Below are positions 62,193 to 64,000 of a DNA stretch of 64,000 nucleotides, one piece after another. The notes under the pieces were generated by a model. It saw only the letters and a program-made list of their open reading frames with translations, had not been told where the DNA came from and did no database searches. The DNA is taken from assembly GCA_003644265.1 (NCBI GenBank), contig QNBX01000001.1, forward strand, positions 1 through 64,000. Direction: 5' to 3'. The position numbers and the translations under genes are program-made. Within the stretch, counting starts at the first letter, position 1. Each line of letters starts with the position of its first letter. Source of the DNA: Planctomycetota bacterium (GTDB lineage: Bacteria > Planctomycetota > B15-G4).

Positions 62193-63647
62193 CTACTTCA
62201 GCACGGCCACGGACTCGCCGCCGCTGGCCTGGGCCAGCTGACCCAGGAACGACACGGCCAAGCGGTCTTTGGTGAGGATCACGCAGTGGAAGCGCAGCGC
62301 GGCCCGTCGGTTGCGCTCGGCGGCGTACTCCAGCAGCAGCTCCACGTCGCGCATGGGCCCCACGCTGGGAGCGCCGTCCGTGAGCAGGAAGATCGTGTCG
62401 GGCGCGGCGTCGGCCTGGCCCGGCGTGTCGATGGAGGCCTCGGCCAGATCGAAGACGCGCTCCAGGGCGGCGAACACGTTGGTGCCGCCGCGCGTGCGGT
62501 AGCCCTGGACCTCGCGCAGGGCCCGCTCGCGTTGGCGCTTGTCGAGCGGCACCAGGGTGCTGCTCCAGGCCTCGACGCCGTCGGAGAAGGTGAGCAGGTT
62601 CACGGACACGGAGGCGTCGAGCCCGCCCAGCAGCTTGCCCAGCTCGGTCTGGGTGACCTCCAGCCGGCTACGCCGGGCGCTGTCCTTGTAGCGGCCCTCG
62701 TCCACGTGATCCATGCTGGTGGACAGGTCGGTCACCACGGCAAAGCGCGTGCTCTGGCTGGACAGGCCGTAGTACTTGGCAACGGTCTGGGTGCTGCCGG
62801 CCACGGGTGCCATGGCGCGGGCGTCGCCCTCGGCCAGGTAGTCGTCGGGCGCCTGGGCCAGGAATGCGCTCCAGGCCTTGGCGTGGTTGCCGTAGTTGCG
62901 CCCGGTGAGTCGCACCAGCGAGAGGATGACGTCCTCGCGCAGCCGGCCCGGCTCCCTGGCCAGCATGTCCACCAGCAGCTCGACGCCGCCGCGTGTCTTG
63001 AGCTCGCGCAGGGCGCGCACCACGGCCAGGCGCACGCGCCAGGCGCTGTCCTCCGCCAGCTGATCCAGCAGCGGCAAGGCGCGGCGCTGGGCCAGGCGCA
63101 CGAGCGCACCGGCGCTGGCCGCGCGCACGCGCTCGGCCTCGTCGCCGACCGACTCGATCACGTGCTTGAGCGCGCCTTGCTCACGCGCCCGGCCCAGGGC
63201 GCTGATGGCCACGGCGCGCACCTCGGGGTACTCGTCGTCCAGCGCCAGGTAGCAGGCGCCGACCCAGTCCACGCCGGGCGGGCGGCCGGCGGCCAGGGCC
63301 ATCAGCACCTGAGCGCGCACCTCGCCGTCGCGGTGATCGAGGCCCTGGCGCTGGATCCGCTCCAGCGAATCGGGCCGCTGATAGGCGGCCAGCACGCGCC
63401 GCGCGCTGGGGCGCAGGCTGGGCGAGGCGTCCGCCAGGACGTCCAGCAACATGTCCACCGAGGTGGGGTGGTCATGGGCCGCCAGGTCACGCAGGGTCAG
63501 CAGGGTGGTGGCGTCGAGTCCGCGCGCGAGCGCGTCAGAGAAGGCCCTGGTGGCTGCGCGCGCGCTGGCGTCTCCTGAGTCCGGCTCGCGGCCCTGGAGC
63601 GGAGCCGTCAGCAGCAGCAGCGCGGCGAGCAGGAACGACAGGCTCAC
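62193..63647 (-). CDS. Secreted HEAT-repeat/von Willebrand factor A protein
   Basis: 484 residues. A signal peptide (about 1-20, [16 protein letters not shown]) is followed by a helical HEAT-like repeat array (about 45-245; units such as [17 protein letters not shown] and [19 protein letters not shown]) and a C-terminal vWA domain with an intact MIDAS set (D307, S309 and S311 in DLSTS, plus TDGAP). Such proteins mediate extracellular or periplasmic protein contacts. The GTG start overlaps the folD stop, so the two are probably coupled. Confidence 0.85.
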   Translation of the reverse strand: MSLSFLLAALLLLTAPLQGREPDSGDASARAATRAFSDALARGLDATTLLTLRDLAAHDHPTSVDMLLDVLADASPSLRPSARRVLAAYQRPDSLERIQRQGLDHRDGEVRAQVLMALAAGRPPGVDWVGACYLALDDEYPEVRAVAISALGRAREQGALKHVIESVGDEAERVRAASAGALVRLAQRRALPLLDQLAEDSAWRVRLAVVRALRELKTRGGVELLVDMLAREPGRLREDVILSLVRLTGRNYGNHAKAWSAFLAQAPDDYLAEGDARAMAPVAGSTQTVAKYYGLSSQSTRFAVVTDLSTSMDHVDEGRYKDSARRSRLEVTQTELGKLLGGLDASVSVNLLTFSDGVEAWSSTLVPLDKRQRERALREVQGYRTRGGTNVFAALERVFDLAEASIDTPGQADAAPDTIFLLTDGAPSVGPMRDVELLLEYAAERNRRAALRFHCVILTKDRLAVSFLGQLAQASGGESVAVLK

Positions 63648-64000
63648 CAAGCGGGGTCCATCACGCCGGGGCAGGCGGCCGCCGCCACGTGACGCATGAG
63701 GATGGCGGTGGTGACCGTGCCCACGCCACCCGGTACCGGCGTCAGGAAACCCGCCACCTCGGCCACGTCCGGGTGCACGTCGCCGGTGAGGCCCGGGCCA
63801 TCGTCCGTCTCGATGGCGTGGGTGCCCACGTCGATCACGATGGCACCGGGGCTGACCATGTCGGCGCTGAGCAGGTGCTTGACGCCCGCGGCCGCCACGA
63901 TGATGTCGGCGCGGCGGGTCTCGGCGGCGAGGTCGGGCGTGCGTGTGTGGCATGTGGTGACCGTGGCGTCGCCGCCCAGGCCGCGCGAGACCAGCATGGC
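63644..64000 (-). CDS. folD: Bifunctional methylene-THF dehydrogenase/cyclohydrolase FolD (C-terminal part)
   Basis: The 5' part lies beyond the window. The visible 118 or so residues are the C-terminal NADP-binding domain: [46 protein letters not shown] and [15 protein letters not shown]. FolD interconverts 5,10-methylene-THF and 10-formyl-THF. Its stop overlaps the vWA gene start by 4 nt. Confidence 0.93.
   Translation of the reverse strand, partial: AMLVSRGLGGDATVTTCHTRTPDLAAETRRADIIVAAAGVKHLLSADMVSPGAIVIDVGTHAIETDDGPGLTGDVHPDVAEVAGFLTPVPGGVGTVTTAILMRHVAAAACPGVMDPAW

Overview
The window is a GC-rich (roughly two-thirds G+C), gene-dense bacterial chromosome segment made almost entirely of core housekeeping genes. 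No phage, insertion sequence, CRISPR array or rRNA operon is visible. The best guess at the host is a high-GC member of Planctomycetota or a neighbouring phylum (moderate confidence). The reasons are a division and cell-wall (dcw) cluster that stops at murB with no ftsQ, ftsA or ftsZ; an EF-G paralogue with an atypical domain IV in the str operon; a split B12-dependent ribonucleotide reductase; no L30 gene; and a secreted HEAT-repeat/von Willebrand A protein. Myxococcota-like bacteria share some of these traits and are not excluded.

Layout. 1-3050: an HU/IHF-type DNA-binding protein, a trans-sulfuration PLP enzyme on the minus strand, and divergent aroC. 3117-17900: a tRNA/tuf/RNA-polymerase block (tRNA-Thr, Tyr, Gly, Thr, tuf, rpmG, tRNA-Trp, secE, nusG, rplKAJL, rpoBC), then the str operon (rpsL, rpsG). 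18142-20205: an EF-G family gene that looks like a recycling-type paralogue. 20411-35360: one long S10-spc-alpha superoperon (rpsJ to rplQ) with many 1-4 nt stop/start overlaps, ending in an unrecognised lipoprotein gene. 35400-38849: dnaE on the minus strand, divergent from a zinc-knuckle protein with a repetitive tail. 40220-53077: a dcw cluster (mraZ, rsmH, ftsL-like, ftsI, murE, murF, mraY, ftsW, LysM protein, murG, murC, murB) with MraZ-type boxes in front and no murD. 53166-56253: split nrdJ. 56385-60612: a minus-strand run (recJ, YqaA-type membrane protein, methyltransferase, rhomboid). 60733-62103: selA, showing selenocysteine capacity. 62193-64000: minus-strand folD (cut by the window edge) overlapping the HEAT/vWA gene.

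How it works together. The first half builds the translation and transcription machinery from a few strong sigma-70-like promoters; -10 boxes starting TAG recur, with TACGAT and TGTAAT as variants. The dcw half makes UDP-MurNAc-pentapeptide (with meso-diaminopimelate, judging by MurE) and lipid II, and carries the septal SEDS/PBP pair FtsW and FtsI, although FtsZ is not encoded here. The remaining genes cover replication and repair (DnaE, RecJ), dNTP supply (NrdJ), one-carbon and aromatic metabolism (FolD, AroC) and sulfur and selenium metabolism. The items most worth following up are the EF-G paralogue, a tiny 18-codon reading frame wedged between secY and infA, competing hairpins between rplL and rpoB, candidate leaderless starts at dnaE, aroC and selA, and the incomplete dcw cluster.
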